A stretch of 64,000 bases of DNA from Thioclava dalianensis (GCF_000715505.1 NZ_JHEH01000011.1:38595-102594), one strand, 5' to 3'. Shown: positions 34,891 to 44,590, numbered from the stretch's first letter. Made by a program: numbers and translations. The notes: generated from the letters alone by a model not told the origin.

Positions 34891-35025
34891 CCACCTGCTC
34901 CCTTAACGTTCTTGGGATGCCACCAAAGCGGCTCAAGGTCCAGCCCCGGAGCCGGTCTGCGTGAAAAATCGCGCGCCTGATAGCATAATGCCGCACAGCC
35001 ATATCGCGCCTACAAATATACGGAA

Positions 35026-35052
35026 AGGGCCGTCTCGCTATGAGACGGCCCT
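35026..35052 (-). terminator. Strong Rho-independent terminator at the end of a small transcript
   Basis: Eleven perfect base pairs (AGGGCCGTCTC with GAGACGGCCCT) and a five-base loop, followed on the minus strand by TTTCC. It sits 136 nt ahead of the xseB start, so it would end or attenuate transcription coming from the 35200 region. Confidence 0.8.
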
Positions 35053-35210
35053 CCGAGATCTACGGAGATGGTCCGGTTAGGGTCCGAAGGATCCAGCCGT
35101 CCCAGTCAGGGTTCTTTTGCCTCAGGGTTTGCCCTCAGGCCACGGCCCCCCTCACTGTCCCGACACCTCTCTCCACTATCACTCTAGACACTGGACCACC
35201 TCCTTTCATG
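35053..35210 (-). ncRNA. Candidate structured RNA or leader upstream of xseB
   Basis: Read on the minus strand, GGAGGTGGTCC (35203-35193) can pair with GGACCATCTCC (35074-35064) through 11 positions (one G-U), closing a 140-nt domain. Inside is a hairpin GCCTgAGGG-CAAA-CCCTgAGGC (about 35142-35121). Just after the closing stem, CTCCG (35067-35063) can pair with CGGAG (35055-35051), competing with the stem on one side and touching the terminator stem on the other. Such a chain of exclusive helices followed by a terminator is how attenuators and riboswitches are built. I do not recognise a known RNA family. It could be a cis leader of xseB-ispA-dxs or a free small RNA. Confidence 0.5.
35135..35191 (-). 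CDS. Possible 18-residue leader ORF inside the structured RNA
   Basis: GTG 35191 stands seven bases after AAAGGAGG, an almost perfect ribosome site, and opens 18 codons to TGA 35135. The peptide is rich in Val (five) and Arg/Gly. It uses AGA twice plus ATA and AGG, codons that neighbouring genes almost never use. An ATG at 35209 is in frame, six codons upstream, but precedes the ribosome site. A regulatory leader peptide would fit; so would chance reading of a non-coding structured RNA. Confidence 0.4.
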   Translation of the reverse strand: MSRVIVERGVGTVRGAVA

Positions 35211-35231
35211 CGTTGCCGTTATCCACAGCCT

Positions 35232-35261
35232 GCCACATATTTTGTGTGTGGCAAGAATTTT
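35232..35261 (+). terminator. Inverted repeat with T run at the yhhQ 3' end
   Basis: TGCCACA and TGTGGCA (seven perfect pairs) enclose a nine-base AT-rich loop and are followed on the plus strand by AGAATTTTT. That is terminator-like for a plus-strand transcript from the 35000-35230 region. On the minus strand it directly follows the yhhQ stop without a T run. Confidence 0.45.
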
Positions 35262-35893
35262 TACGCAAATCTTGGAGAAAGTTTGGTGACAATTGTCTTG
35301 AAAGGCAGCAGAGCGATGAAAGTCAGGGCAAGTTTTACAAGCCAATCCGCACAGGCAAGCGACACCCAAAGCGGAACCATCGGACCAAGGCCCAACAGCG
35401 GCAGGGTCTCGTTGGCCCAATCCACATTATTGCTCGGTTCGAGAAAGCTCAGGCTGGCCGAGAACGCGATCGAGAAGAACAACAGCGTATCGAGCGAGGC
35501 GCCGATCAGCGTCGAGACGACAGGCGCGCGCCACCACACGCCGTTGCGCAGCTTGTCGAAGACAAACACGTCGGTCATCTGAGCAAACAGGAACGCGGTC
35601 CCCGAGCCCATCGCGACCCGCAGCGACACGGCGGGGTATTGGAACCCGTCGCCCTGAAGCATGATCTGGGTGCCGATCAGCGAACAGAGCACCCCCACGA
35701 CGAACCCTGCGAAAACGACTCGGCGCGCAGCCGCCGGGCCATAGATGCGGTTCATCACGTCATTGACGAGAAAGGCGAAGGGATAGGTGAACGCGCCCCA
35801 AGTCAGCCAGTCGCCGACGAGGAACTGCACCAAGATATTGGAGGCCACGACGACGATGGCCATGGCAATGATGCCAGGAAGAAAGCGGGTCAT
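35261..35893 (-). CDS. yhhQ: Queuosine precursor transporter, YhhQ/VUT family
   Basis: The 210-residue membrane protein has about six helices and family blocks FTYPFAFLVNDVMNRIYG (about 36-53) and FAQMTDVFVFDKLRN (about 103-117). It ends in the hydrophobic ADWLVKLALTFIALLPF. YhhQ imports the queuosine precursors preQ0/preQ1 for tRNA modification. The ribosome site is weak (GGAT region). I looked for a preQ1 riboswitch upstream and found no convincing one. It stands alone between the RNA candidate and the phytase-like gene. Confidence 0.88.
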   Translation of the reverse strand: MTRFLPGIIAMAIVVVASNILVQFLVGDWLTWGAFTYPFAFLVNDVMNRIYGPAAARRVVFAGFVVGVLCSLIGTQIMLQGDGFQYPAVSLRVAMGSGTAFLFAQMTDVFVFDKLRNGVWWRAPVVSTLIGASLDTLLFFSIAFSASLSFLEPSNNVDWANETLPLLGLGPMVPLWVSLACADWLVKLALTFIALLPFKTIVTKLSPRFA

Positions 35894-36021
35894 AACTGCA
35901 TCCGTTTTTACATGGTAGCGGGGACATGGCCCAGAACGATCCCGGGCAAGGGCGCGCGATACGCCGAAGTGACCTTTCCGTCAATCCATTTTCGTCAGGA
36001 AACGAAAGGCGCCCTGCTGCC

Positions 36022-36936
36022 TTACTGCGCAGGCGGCAGTCGGTATTCGACGATTTCGGTGCGTTGCAGGAAATGCCGGAAATTGTCGTCCGAGATCATC
36101 GTGAGGCGGATCGCGCCGGTGTTGTCGCGCCAGACCGAGATCCCTTCCAGATTGTCATGCCGCCCGGCCCCGGTCTGGATCAGCACCTTCCCACCCGAGA
36201 TATGATCGCCCTTGATATCGAACACCTGCACCCGCGTGAGAAAGCCCAAAAGCCCCCAAAAATCCCGCTCCAGCAGATAAAACCGCCCGTCCGGCCCGAA
36301 ATCGGCACCGACCGGAAGCCATGTCCCGGAGCGCGGAATCGAGAAGGGCTGGCTCCATTTGCCATTGCGATAGCGCCAGACCGGATAGGGCCGCGTCAGC
36401 GCGCCCGAGCGTTCGGGCATCGTGTAGAGCGCACCATCCGGGCCGATGGCCAAAGCCTCGAGCGAGGAATTGTTTTGCATATGTTTGAACGCCTCGGGAC
36501 GCGGCAGGCGCTGTCCCGGGCCACCATCTTTCGGGTAATGCATCACCCGGGCAATGCCCTCGAAGGAAATGTAGACCGAGCCGTCAGGAGCCACTGCAAG
36601 CCCCTCGGAATCGCCCGAATGCTTGGCCAACACCCTGCCACCCGCCCCGTGCAGCGCCACCGGTCCTTCGGTCAGGTGAATACCGGTGATCCGCTCATCC
36701 GCATCACGCTGAAACTCGCCCCGCCAGATCGTGGCGCGGTCCGATTGCGTGACAAAGCTGCGGCCATGCGGTCCCAGCTCAAGCCCCGAGAAGCCGCCGA
36801 ACTGCGCCACTCCCGGCATCTGCCAGTGATAGGATTGCAAGAAAACGGCCTTGCCCGTCGAGGCGGCGAGCGCAAGCTCGGCCAGCCCCAGACACAGCGC
36901 AGCTGCAATCAGCGCGAGGAGAGAACGGCGCGACAT
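36022..36936 (-). CDS. Exported esterase-like (phytase-related) protein
   Basis: The 304-residue protein has a signal peptide (first 24 residues, ending ALAA-S). It has a beta-propeller-like repeat pattern containing [42 protein letters not shown] and [13 protein letters not shown]. These blocks define the 'esterase-like activity of phytase' family found in the periplasm of many alphaproteobacteria; true substrate unknown. The last 28 bases of the upstream mepA gene overlap its start, so the two must be co-transcribed. Confidence 0.8.
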   Translation of the reverse strand: MSRRSLLALIAAALCLGLAELALAASTGKAVFLQSYHWQMPGVAQFGGFSGLELGPHGRSFVTQSDRATIWRGEFQRDADERITGIHLTEGPVALHGAGGRVLAKHSGDSEGLAVAPDGSVYISFEGIARVMHYPKDGGPGQRLPRPEAFKHMQNNSSLEALAIGPDGALYTMPERSGALTRPYPVWRYRNGKWSQPFSIPRSGTWLPVGADFGPDGRFYLLERDFWGLLGFLTRVQVFDIKGDHISGGKVLIQTGAGRHDNLEGISVWRDNTGAIRLTMISDDNFRHFLQRTEIVEYRLPPAQ

Positions 36937-37808
36937 TGCTGCGGCAAATCAGACATCACATAGGTACGCGCGGTTTTCTTGGGCGGTCCGGGCTTCTTCT
37001 TAGGTGCCGGGCCGGTGCGCTTGGGCGGATTGAGGTAATCGGTCACCCACCAGTTCAGAGTCTCGTCACACCCGTCGCCGCCTTTCGAGAGCGCCGCTAC
37101 GGTCGGCTTTTGCGTCTCGCAATAGCGCGCACCGGGCGGGCATTTCAGCCGCACGTGGAAATGGGTGTTATGGCCGTAGATCGGGCGGATCTTTTGCAGC
37201 CACGCCCGGTCATTGCGCGGCACGGTGTTGCACATGTTGATCTTGACGGCCGCCGCCACGAAGATCCGGTCAACGCGCGGATCAGAGGCGGCGTGACGCA
37301 GCAGCGCCAAATGCTGCGGCGTCCAGTTGCCGTTGACGCGGGTCTGATCCGGCGTGCGCACCGAGATCGACGAGATCCGCTCGCGCTCGGCCCGGCTCAG
37401 GTTCAGCCGCTGCGGCGGGAGCATCCAGATATCGGCGTCCAAGCCGATCTGATGGCTCGCATGGCCACCGGTCATTGGCCCCCCGCGCGGCTGGCTGATA
37501 TCGCCGATATAGAGCCCCTTCCACCCCGGCAGCGTGGCGGCGTAGCGCGACAACTCCTGAAGATAGCTCAGCATTTCTGGCTGGCCCCAGTTGCGGTTGC
37601 GCGACAGGCGCATCGCCTGCCACGTCGGCCCGCTCTCGGGCATCGCCTGTAGCCCCGCCGCACAGCCGCGCGAGTAGAAACCGATCGGCGCGGGGGCCTG
37701 CTGCGAGGGCTGCGTCTCGGCGCCGAACAACTGGCGCGCCAGCGGCTCGGCCAGAGACGGCCCGGCCAACAGGCTGGCAGAGAGGGCGGCAATCAGAATG
37801 CGGAGCAT
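36909..37808 (-). CDS. mepA: Penicillin-insensitive murein endopeptidase
   Basis: MepA is a periplasmic LAS-type zinc peptidase that cleaves D-alanyl-diaminopimelate cross-links in peptidoglycan. The 299-residue protein has a signal peptide (ending SLA-E) and the metal/active motifs [16 protein letters not shown] and [14 protein letters not shown]. The [13 protein letters not shown] run is diagnostic. A Pro/Lys-rich segment ([16 protein letters not shown]) near the C terminus is unusual and may bind the wall. It overlaps the phytase-like gene by 28 nt and starts three nt after the MFS gene's stop. Confidence 0.93.
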   Translation of the reverse strand: MLRILIAALSASLLAGPSLAEPLARQLFGAETQPSQQAPAPIGFYSRGCAAGLQAMPESGPTWQAMRLSRNRNWGQPEMLSYLQELSRYAATLPGWKGLYIGDISQPRGGPMTGGHASHQIGLDADIWMLPPQRLNLSRAERERISSISVRTPDQTRVNGNWTPQHLALLRHAASDPRVDRIFVAAAVKINMCNTVPRNDRAWLQKIRPIYGHNTHFHVRLKCPPGARYCETQKPTVAALSKGGDGCDETLNWWVTDYLNPPKRTGPAPKKKPGPPKKTARTYVMSDLPQQCRAVLSSR

Positions 37809-37811
37809 GAC

Positions 37812-39155
37812 TTATCCTTCAGGGGTCGGGTCGCCGTTGGTCTTCACGAATGCTAGCAGCACCAGCCCCAGGATTAAAAGCACGATGATCGGTGTAATGC
37901 CGATCGCCTGATTGCCACTGATCTGCGTCACCACCCCGATCGAGATCGGCGCGATGAAGGCGGTGGCCTTGCCCGACAGCGCATAAAGCCCGAAATGCTC
38001 GGTGATTTTCTCGGGATCGGCCTGCCGCACCATCATCGTGCGCGACGCCGATTGCAGCGCGCCGCCGCAGGCCCCGATCAAACCGCCCAGAACGTAGAAG
38101 GCGATATCGGGCAGGGCGCTATCGGGAGAGACCGCGATGCCGAACACCTCGGTGCGCGAGATGAAGACGACCCCGATCACGACGAGCACCAGCACGATCA
38201 CGTTGAGCGAAATCACCGCTTTCGGGCCAAACCGGTCATCGGCCTTGCCGCCCAGCCATGCAAAGATCGCGCCGGTGACAATGGCGAGAATACCGAAAAT
38301 CCCGATCATCGTGATCGACCAGTTCAGCACGCCTGCCGCGTAAAGCCCGCCGAAGGTGTAAATCCCGTTGAGCGCATCGCGGTAGAACATCGACGACAGC
38401 AAGAACGAACTGAGCGAGCGGCGCCGGGGCAGCGCGCGCAGGGTCGCCCGCAGATCGGGCCACGCGCCGCGCAGCGCGGTGCCGACGGGAAGCGCATCGG
38501 GCTTGCGCGGTTCGCGGACCCAGCAGAAGAACGGAATCATGAACACCGCGTACCACACGGCCACCAGCGGGCCCACGATCCGCGTATCCTCGCCGGTTGC
38601 GGGATTGAGACCGAATAGCGGGGTCAGCCCCAGCAAGGTCTTGCCGGTGCTTGGGTTTGCCTGCAACAAAAGCAGCATGATCAGAAGTGAGATCAGCCCG
38701 CCCACATAGCCAAAGGCCCAGCCCGAGCCAGAGATCTTGCCGATCTTCTCACGCGGGCCCAGATCAGGCAGCATCGCGTTGGTGAAGGTGGTCGCGAACT
38801 CCATGCCGATCATGCCGACCGCGAAGGAGATCATGATCGCCAACAGGTGAAAATCACCCGGGATCGCGTACCATAGGCCCCATGCGCCCACGACATACAT
38901 CGCCGAGAACACCCACAGAAAGGGAATGCGCCGCCCCGAGCGATCCGCAATCGCGCCCAGAAACGGTGAACAGAGGGCAATCACCACGCCTGCAAAGCCC
39001 ACGCCGTAACCCCAGACGGTTTGCGCCTTGGTCCCGTCGCCCAGCAGATCCTTCACGAAGGGCGCGAAGATGAAGGTGATCAGAAGCGAGTTATAGGGCT
39101 GACTGGCCCAGTCGAAAAACCACCAGCCCCAGATACGTTTGCGCGCCGTGATCAT
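37812..39155 (-). CDS. MFS transporter, UMF1 family
   Basis: This 447-residue protein has twelve hydrophobic helices. The N-terminal FDWASQPYNSLLITFIFAPF motif (from about residue 14; split at the Pro) is the hallmark of UMF1/Atg22-like transporters. Later LGAIADRSGRRIPFLW matches the MFS loop 2-3 motif. Family members are thought to move amino acids or other small solutes; no substrate can be named. It begins the minus-strand MFS-mepA-phytase-like block, with 3 nt before mepA. Confidence 0.85.
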   Translation of the reverse strand: MITARKRIWGWWFFDWASQPYNSLLITFIFAPFVKDLLGDGTKAQTVWGYGVGFAGVVIALCSPFLGAIADRSGRRIPFLWVFSAMYVVGAWGLWYAIPGDFHLLAIMISFAVGMIGMEFATTFTNAMLPDLGPREKIGKISGSGWAFGYVGGLISLLIMLLLLQANPSTGKTLLGLTPLFGLNPATGEDTRIVGPLVAVWYAVFMIPFFCWVREPRKPDALPVGTALRGAWPDLRATLRALPRRRSLSSFLLSSMFYRDALNGIYTFGGLYAAGVLNWSITMIGIFGILAIVTGAIFAWLGGKADDRFGPKAVISLNVIVLVLVVIGVVFISRTEVFGIAVSPDSALPDIAFYVLGGLIGACGGALQSASRTMMVRQADPEKITEHFGLYALSGKATAFIAPISIGVVTQISGNQAIGITPIIVLLILGLVLLAFVKTNGDPTPEG

Positions 39156-39240
39156 GTCCTACCCCTGAGCTGCGGCCCTCGCCTTTGAGGCGATCAAGCC
39201 CCAAATTGGCAGGGCGTGCAAGACAAGTTACGCTCTGGTC

Positions 39241-39771
39241 TCAGAAATTCGGCGGCCAGGGGCGTTTGGCATCAGCCTCGGCCCAGGCGGTGACGAACTC
39301 CGGCAGCGCGGGGCTTTCCTGATCGATCCCCATCGCCTCCATCACGCGGGCGGGCGCGATCATGCCCTGCTTTGAGGTCACAGCGCCACGGATCAGCACA
39401 TGCGAGGTGCATTCTCCGCGCATGAACATCGCGTGCTCCAGCCAGATCCAGCGGTCATCCCAGCCAACACAGCGCGAGCGCATCTCGAAGCGCTGAAAAG
39501 CCTGCACCCGACGGCGGTAGCGCGTGGTATTGCCCGCAACCACAATGCCCCAGCCATTGCGCTTGAGCGCAGGCCACAGCCCCGTGCGCATCGCCAGCGG
39601 AATGCGCCCAAGATCGTACAGCGTGAGCGTGCGTCCGTTATTGAGCTCCATCCACAGATCGATGTCCCACGGCCAGCAGATATGCTGGCTGATATGGGTG
39701 CCGGTCACCGGCAAGGCCGGGGCCTTGCGGTACTTCAGGATCTCTTTGGACATGCGGATAAAAGGATACAT
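39241..39771 (-). CDS. Acyl-CoA thioesterase family protein (hot-dog fold)
   Basis: From ATG 39771 it has 176 residues; the longer frame back to 39906 is not conserved-looking. The segment ICWPWDIDLWMELNNGRTLTLYDLGR carries the Asp/Asn residues typical of hot-dog thioesterases of the 4HBT type (positions 34-58 approx.). RYRRRVQAFQRFEMRSR is a conserved beta strand. It probably hydrolyses acyl-CoA; the chain length is unknown. It stands alone, divergent from yggT. Confidence 0.75.
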   Translation of the reverse strand: MYPFIRMSKEILKYRKAPALPVTGTHISQHICWPWDIDLWMELNNGRTLTLYDLGRIPLAMRTGLWPALKRNGWGIVVAGNTTRYRRRVQAFQRFEMRSRCVGWDDRWIWLEHAMFMRGECTSHVLIRGAVTSKQGMIAPARVMEAMGIDQESPALPEFVTAWAEADAKRPWPPNF

Positions 39772-39898
39772 ATGCAAGCGGTGCCGCGCGTATGCAGGCC
39801 CGTCAAGCGGAACGTTACGGAAAATGCGGCAGGCGTGATGGTTGCATTGCGCGCGGTGCTCGCTTACCTGTCTTTGCGACCCAAAGCGGAGGTGTTCG

Positions 39899-40198
39899 AT
39901 GGTCACGCTCTTTCAGGCGCTCATCCTGATATTGAATGTTATCTGGTTCGTCATGATCGCCCATATCATCATGAGCTGGCTGATCAATTTTCAGGTGCTC
40001 AACCTGCGCCAGCCTCTGGTTGCGCAGATCTGGTTCGGCCTCAACAACCTGCTGGAGCCAATCTATGGCCGGATCCGGCGGTTCTTGCCCAATACGGGCG
40101 GGCTCGACCTTGCGCCTCTGGTGGCCTTCATCGCGCTGATCATCCTCCGTCAGGCGCTTTATAACAATGCAGGCTTCTTCTACGGCAACAGCTTCTGA
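39899..40198 (+). CDS. YggT family membrane protein
   Basis: Starting at ATG 39899 after GGAGG, it has 99 residues with two hydrophobic helices (about 3-30 and 68-88). The spacer contains the family motif EPIYGRIRRFLPNTGGLDLAPLVAFI. YggT proteins are thought to act in osmotic tolerance and membrane organisation; in plants the homologue matures cytochrome b6. The TGA overlaps the recQ ATG by one base. Confidence 0.9.
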   Translation: MVTLFQALILILNVIWFVMIAHIIMSWLINFQVLNLRQPLVAQIWFGLNNLLEPIYGRIRRFLPNTGGLDLAPLVAFIALIILRQALYNNAGFFYGNSF

Positions 40199-42261
40199 TG
40201 GCTGAGACCGGGGTGATCGAGGACCCAAGCGCGCTTTTGGCGCGTGTCTGGGGGTTCGATGCGTTCCGGCCCGGTCAGGAGGAGGTCGTCCAAGCGGTGA
40301 TCGCGGGTCGCAACGTGCTGGCGATCATGCCGACGGGCGGCGGAAAATCCCTCTGTTATCAATTGCCTGCCCTTGCACGCTCTGGTGTGACGGTTGTGAT
40401 CTCGCCGCTGATTGCGCTGATGCGCGATCAGGTGCGCGCGATGAAACAGGCCGGCGTCGAGGCGGGCGCGCTCACCTCTGGCAATACCGAGGAGGAGACC
40501 GAAGAGGTCTTCGCCGCGATCGATGCGGGGCGGCTCAAGCTGCTATATATGGCGCCCGAACGGCTGGCTTCGGGGGGCGCGATGACGCTGTTGCGGCGCG
40601 CCAATGTCTCGATGATCGCGGTCGACGAAGCCCATTGCGTCAGCCAGTGGGGCCATGATTTCCGGCCCGACTATCTGCGCATCGGCGAGTTGCGGCGCAG
40701 TCTCAACGTGCCTCTGGCCGCTTTCACCGCGACCGCCGATGAGGAAACCCGCGCCGAGATCGTGACGCGCCTCTTCGATGGCACGGCGCCAGAGACCTTT
40801 CTGCGCGGTTTCGATCGACCCAATATCCATCTCGCCTTCCAGCCCAAGGATCAGCCGCGCAAACAGATCCTGACATTCGCAGCCGCGCGTAAGGGCCAGT
40901 CCGGGATCGTTTATTGCGGCACACGGGCCAAGACCGAGACGCTGGCGCGCGCCCTGCGTGAGGCGGGTCATGCCGCCTGCCACTATCACGGCGGGATGGA
41001 GGCCGATGAGCGCCGTGATGTGGAGGTCCGCTTTCAACAGGAAGACGGGCTGATCGTCGTCGCGACAGTGGCCTTCGGGATGGGCGTCGACAAACCCGAT
41101 ATCCGCTGGGTCGCCCATGCCGATCTGCCGAAATCCATCGAGGCCTATTACCAAGAGATTGGCCGCGCGGGCCGCGACGGGGCCGCTGCGGAAACGCTGA
41201 CGCTATATGGTGCCGACGACGTGCGCCTGCGCCGCGCGCAGGTCGATGAGGGGCTGGCCCCGCCCGAGCGCAAGGAAGCCGATCATGGGCGGCTCAACGC
41301 GCTTTTAGGACTGGCCGAGGCCACCGAATGCCGCCGCGTGAAGCTGTTGCGCTACTTTGGCGAGAGCGCCGCGCCCTGCGGCAATTGCGATCTCTGCGAC
41401 ACCCCGCCCGAGCTGTTCGACGGCACGCAGGCCGTGCGCAAGGCGCTGTCGGCAGCGCTGCGCACCGAGGAGCGTTTTGGCGCGGGCCATCTGATCGAGA
41501 TCCTGCTGGGCGCCAGCAATGACCGGATCACCCAGCGCGGACATGACAAGCTGCCGACCTTCGGGATCGGGCGCGATATGAGCCGCCCGCAATGGCAAGC
41601 GCTGTTCCGGCAGATGATGGGCCATGACCTGATGCGGCCCGACGCCGCGCGCCACGGGGCGTTGGTGATGACGAAGCGCGCCCATCCGATCCTGCGCGGC
41701 GAGGAGAGCATCACGCTGCGCCGCGATCTGGTGAATAAGGCCAAGCCTTCCAACGTGGCCAAGGCTTTGGTCAGCGATGAAGATGCCCCGCTGCTCTCCG
41801 CACTCAAGGCCAAGCGCCGCGCGCTGGCCGAGGCCGCCGGGATGCCCGCCTATATCATCTTCAACGACCGCACCCTGATCGAGATGGCCGAACGCCGCCC
41901 CGCCACGCTCGATGAAATGGCGCAGGTCGGGGGTGTCGGCGCGAAAAAGCTGGAAAGCTACGGCGCGGAATTTCTTGAGGTGATCTCCGGCGCGGTCGAA
42001 GAGATGCATCCGGTGCGGCGCAAGCTGGCGGGGCGCCCCGCGGGGACGATTTTCGACGCGCTTGTGCAGGCCCAGCGCGATCTGGAGCGCGGACCCGACG
42101 GGCTGGAGCGCCCGCTCTCTTGCTCCACCTCGATCCTGCGCAAGATCGCAGAGGCCCGGCCACAAAGCCGCGCCGATCTCGCCCGGCTCACCAAGTTGCC
42201 CGAAGCCAAGCTAGACCGCTTCGCCGATGCGTTTCTCGCGGCTCTGCGCGAGGAAAGCTGA
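40198..42261 (+). CDS. recQ: ATP-dependent DNA helicase RecQ
   Basis: RecQ unwinds DNA from 3' to 5' in recombination and repair. The 687-residue length is near standard (E. coli 609). Motifs: Walker A MPTGGGKSLCYQ, DEAH box VDEAHC, SQWGHDFRPDY, ATVAFGMGVDKPDIRWV and the arginine finger region GRAGRDG. The zinc-binding RQC Cys set is APCGNCDLCD. A C-terminal HRDC domain (about 525-600) is followed by about 80 extra residues resembling a second helical segment. The gene is coupled to yggT. Confidence 0.97.
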   Translation: MAETGVIEDPSALLARVWGFDAFRPGQEEVVQAVIAGRNVLAIMPTGGGKSLCYQLPALARSGVTVVISPLIALMRDQVRAMKQAGVEAGALTSGNTEEETEEVFAAIDAGRLKLLYMAPERLASGGAMTLLRRANVSMIAVDEAHCVSQWGHDFRPDYLRIGELRRSLNVPLAAFTATADEETRAEIVTRLFDGTAPETFLRGFDRPNIHLAFQPKDQPRKQILTFAAARKGQSGIVYCGTRAKTETLARALREAGHAACHYHGGMEADERRDVEVRFQQEDGLIVVATVAFGMGVDKPDIRWVAHADLPKSIEAYYQEIGRAGRDGAAAETLTLYGADDVRLRRAQVDEGLAPPERKEADHGRLNALLGLAEATECRRVKLLRYFGESAAPCGNCDLCDTPPELFDGTQAVRKALSAALRTEERFGAGHLIEILLGASNDRITQRGHDKLPTFGIGRDMSRPQWQALFRQMMGHDLMRPDAARHGALVMTKRAHPILRGEESITLRRDLVNKAKPSNVAKALVSDEDAPLLSALKAKRRALAEAAGMPAYIIFNDRTLIEMAERRPATLDEMAQVGGVGAKKLESYGAEFLEVISGAVEEMHPVRRKLAGRPAGTIFDALVQAQRDLERGPDGLERPLSCSTSILRKIAEARPQSRADLARLTKLPEAKLDRFADAFLAALREES

Positions 42262-42264
42262 GCC

Positions 42265-44466
42265 TCAGGCCGACATCGCGACAGTTGCGACATCCGGGCA
42301 GGCGGCGATGATCTGCTCGGCCAGAGCAGCTTTCTTGAGCGGCTTGGTCAAGTAGTGATCGACCCCCGCTTCGAACATCGTCGTGCTATCGCCCTCCATC
42401 GCATGGGCGGTCAGTGCGCAGATCGGAACATGGGCCCCAGCGCCTTCTTCCGCGCGGATCGCGCGGGTTGCCGCCCGCCCGTCCATCTCGGGCATCGAGA
42501 TATCCATGAAGATCAAATCGGGCTGGAAGCTGCGCCACATATCGACCGCCTCCCGCCCGTTCGACGCAAAGCGCAGATCGATGTCGAAATCCTTCACCAT
42601 CTTTGAGAAGACAAGCTGATTGGTGCGGTTATCCTCTGCCGTCAGAACCCGCATCTGACGGCGCACCTCAGTCGGGGCCGGGTCCGGCTCGGCGATGTCG
42701 GGCGCGGGTCTGGGCTGCGAAAGCGACTGCAAGGCCCGAAACAACTCGGAGCGATGCACCGGCTTTTGCAGACATCCCGACAGACCCGCCGCTTCGGTGA
42801 TCTCGGACGGATCGAGATCAGAGCTGAGCAGCATCACCGGCGCGGTCACGCCCGCCGCGCGCAGTTTCTCGGCAAACTCGATACCGTCGAGACCGGGCAT
42901 CCTGTGATCGGACAGAACAACATCGAAAGCCGCGCCCGCCTCAACGGCGCTCAATGCCTCGCTGCCTGAGCGGCACAACGTCACCTCGATCCCGCAGGCC
43001 TGCAATTGCCGCTCAAGGATCACCCGGTTCACCGGTTGATCATCGACGACCAACGCTGCACGCAGGGTGATCGGCGTGCAGTCCAGTTCTTGCGCGTCCA
43101 AAGGCTCGGCCAGCGGCACGCAGATCTTGAAGCCAAAGCACGAGCCAACCCCCAGCTCACTATCGACCCAAACCTCTCCGCCCATCAGGCGCACGAGTTG
43201 ATGGGTGATCGCCAGACCAAGCCCGGTTCCTTCGAACTTCCGATTGGAATCGCTCTCGACCTGATTGAATTCGCCAAAGACATGTTCGATCAGCTCAGGC
43301 GCGATCCCGATCCCGGTATCTTCGACTGTAAGATGCAGCTCGTAATGTGCATCCTCCCGCTCAAAGCCGACGACGCGGGCCAGCACGTGACCCTGCGGCG
43401 TGAACTTGACCGCATTGCCGATCAGATTGGTCAAAATCTGCCGCATCCGTCCCGGATCTGCCTTGAAGCGGGTCGGCAGGAACATGTCGTAATCGAGCTG
43501 CAACTGGACATTATGCTCGCGCGCCGAGGGCTGCAGGAGCATCATCACCTCGTGCAGACAGCGCTCCAGATCGAAATCTTCCGGAAAAAGCATCAGCCGC
43601 TGCGCTTCGATCTTGGAGTAGTCGAGCACGTCATTGATGATCGTCAGCAGCGCCTCACCCGAGGAGCGGATCGTATCGGCGTAAAGCTGTTGCTCCTCGC
43701 TCAGATCGGTCTCGCCCAGCAGCTCGGACATGCCCACGACGCCGTTCATCGGTGTGCGGATCTCGTGGCTCATATTGGCGAGAAAGGCGGATTTGGCCCG
43801 GTTGGCAGCCTCGGCCTTGTCACGGGCTTCGCGCAGCTCATCCTCGCGCGCAATCGCCTCAGAGATATCCTGCGCATAGGTCACCAGATCGCCCTGCTCA
43901 CCCCAACGATTGTTGATCCGATACCAGCGACCATCCGTCGCCTGAACCTCGAGCGGAGCGATATCGCGGCGGCGCACCCGCGCGCACATCTCGAAATGCC
44001 AGTCTTCCGGGTCGCGACCCTGCAGATCGAACAGGCCATGCTTTGCGACCAGACGCAAAACATCGTCATACAGCGTGCCCGGGCCAATCGCGGTCTCGCC
44101 TTCGAAGAAGGACATGTAGACCTTATTGGCCGCGACCAGTCGCAGATCATGGTCATACACGGCAAATCCGTCGGAAATCGTCTCGACCGCATCCCAGAGG
44201 CGACGCTGCGCGATAAGCGCCATCGAATTGGCGCGCTCAAGGTCCGTCTTGACCCGATCGTTTTCGCCCTTGAGCGACTGGGTTTCGGTCAGGGCCCGTG
44301 CAAGCCCCTGACGCTGCTCGACAATTTTCTCTGACAGCATACGCGCATGCATTGCCAGTTTTTCATTGGCCGCGAACAGTTCGTTCTTTTTATGTTCAAG
44401 CAGGCGCTCCGCCGCAAGACGGGCACGACGTTCCTGCGCCAGCTTTTCCGCGATGGACGATTGCAT
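42265..44466 (-). CDS. Hybrid sensor histidine kinase with two receiver domains
   Basis: The soluble 733-residue kinase (ATG 44466) runs as follows: a coiled coil (about 1-95), a PAS-like domain (95-200), HisKA with H234 in [12 protein letters not shown], an HATPase (about 345-455, with [11 protein letters not shown] and GTGLGLAIT), and two receiver domains. Their phospho-acceptors lie in [12 protein letters not shown] and [11 protein letters not shown]. No membrane segments are present, so the signal is sensed inside the cell. The double-receiver layout resembles global-regulator kinases, but no partner is adjacent. The stop is 4 bases after recQ's stop in convergent orientation. Confidence 0.9.
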   Translation of the reverse strand: MQSSIAEKLAQERRARLAAERLLEHKKNELFAANEKLAMHARMLSEKIVEQRQGLARALTETQSLKGENDRVKTDLERANSMALIAQRRLWDAVETISDGFAVYDHDLRLVAANKVYMSFFEGETAIGPGTLYDDVLRLVAKHGLFDLQGRDPEDWHFEMCARVRRRDIAPLEVQATDGRWYRINNRWGEQGDLVTYAQDISEAIAREDELREARDKAEAANRAKSAFLANMSHEIRTPMNGVVGMSELLGETDLSEEQQLYADTIRSSGEALLTIINDVLDYSKIEAQRLMLFPEDFDLERCLHEVMMLLQPSAREHNVQLQLDYDMFLPTRFKADPGRMRQILTNLIGNAVKFTPQGHVLARVVGFEREDAHYELHLTVEDTGIGIAPELIEHVFGEFNQVESDSNRKFEGTGLGLAITHQLVRLMGGEVWVDSELGVGSCFGFKICVPLAEPLDAQELDCTPITLRAALVVDDQPVNRVILERQLQACGIEVTLCRSGSEALSAVEAGAAFDVVLSDHRMPGLDGIEFAEKLRAAGVTAPVMLLSSDLDPSEITEAAGLSGCLQKPVHRSELFRALQSLSQPRPAPDIAEPDPAPTEVRRQMRVLTAEDNRTNQLVFSKMVKDFDIDLRFASNGREAVDMWRSFQPDLIFMDISMPEMDGRAATRAIRAEEGAGAHVPICALTAHAMEGDSTTMFEAGVDHYLTKPLKKAALAEQIIAACPDVATVAMSA

Positions 44467-44590
44467 CCTGTCCCTATGCCGATGAGAGAACCACGGCCTG
44501 CAATCTCGCAAAGAGCCGTGAACTTTCGCTTAATCAGGCTGCGGGGACACTGAGGCAGGTCACAGGAAGAATATTTAAAATTGCGCGCAA

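Noticed and set aside
35063..35209. Selenocysteine read-through of the TGA at 35135 into 24 further sense codons
   Set aside because: No SECIS-like hairpin of the needed size follows the TGA, and the sequence is better explained by RNA structure.
35219..35227. DnaA box TTATCCACA, possible replication origin
   Set aside because: One perfect nonamer only; no further boxes, AT-rich unwinding region or origin-type neighbours.
35894..36021. preQ1 riboswitch upstream of the queuosine precursor transporter
   Set aside because: There is an AAAAAC tail near the start, but I cannot find the required stem followed by the C-rich loop in the right order.
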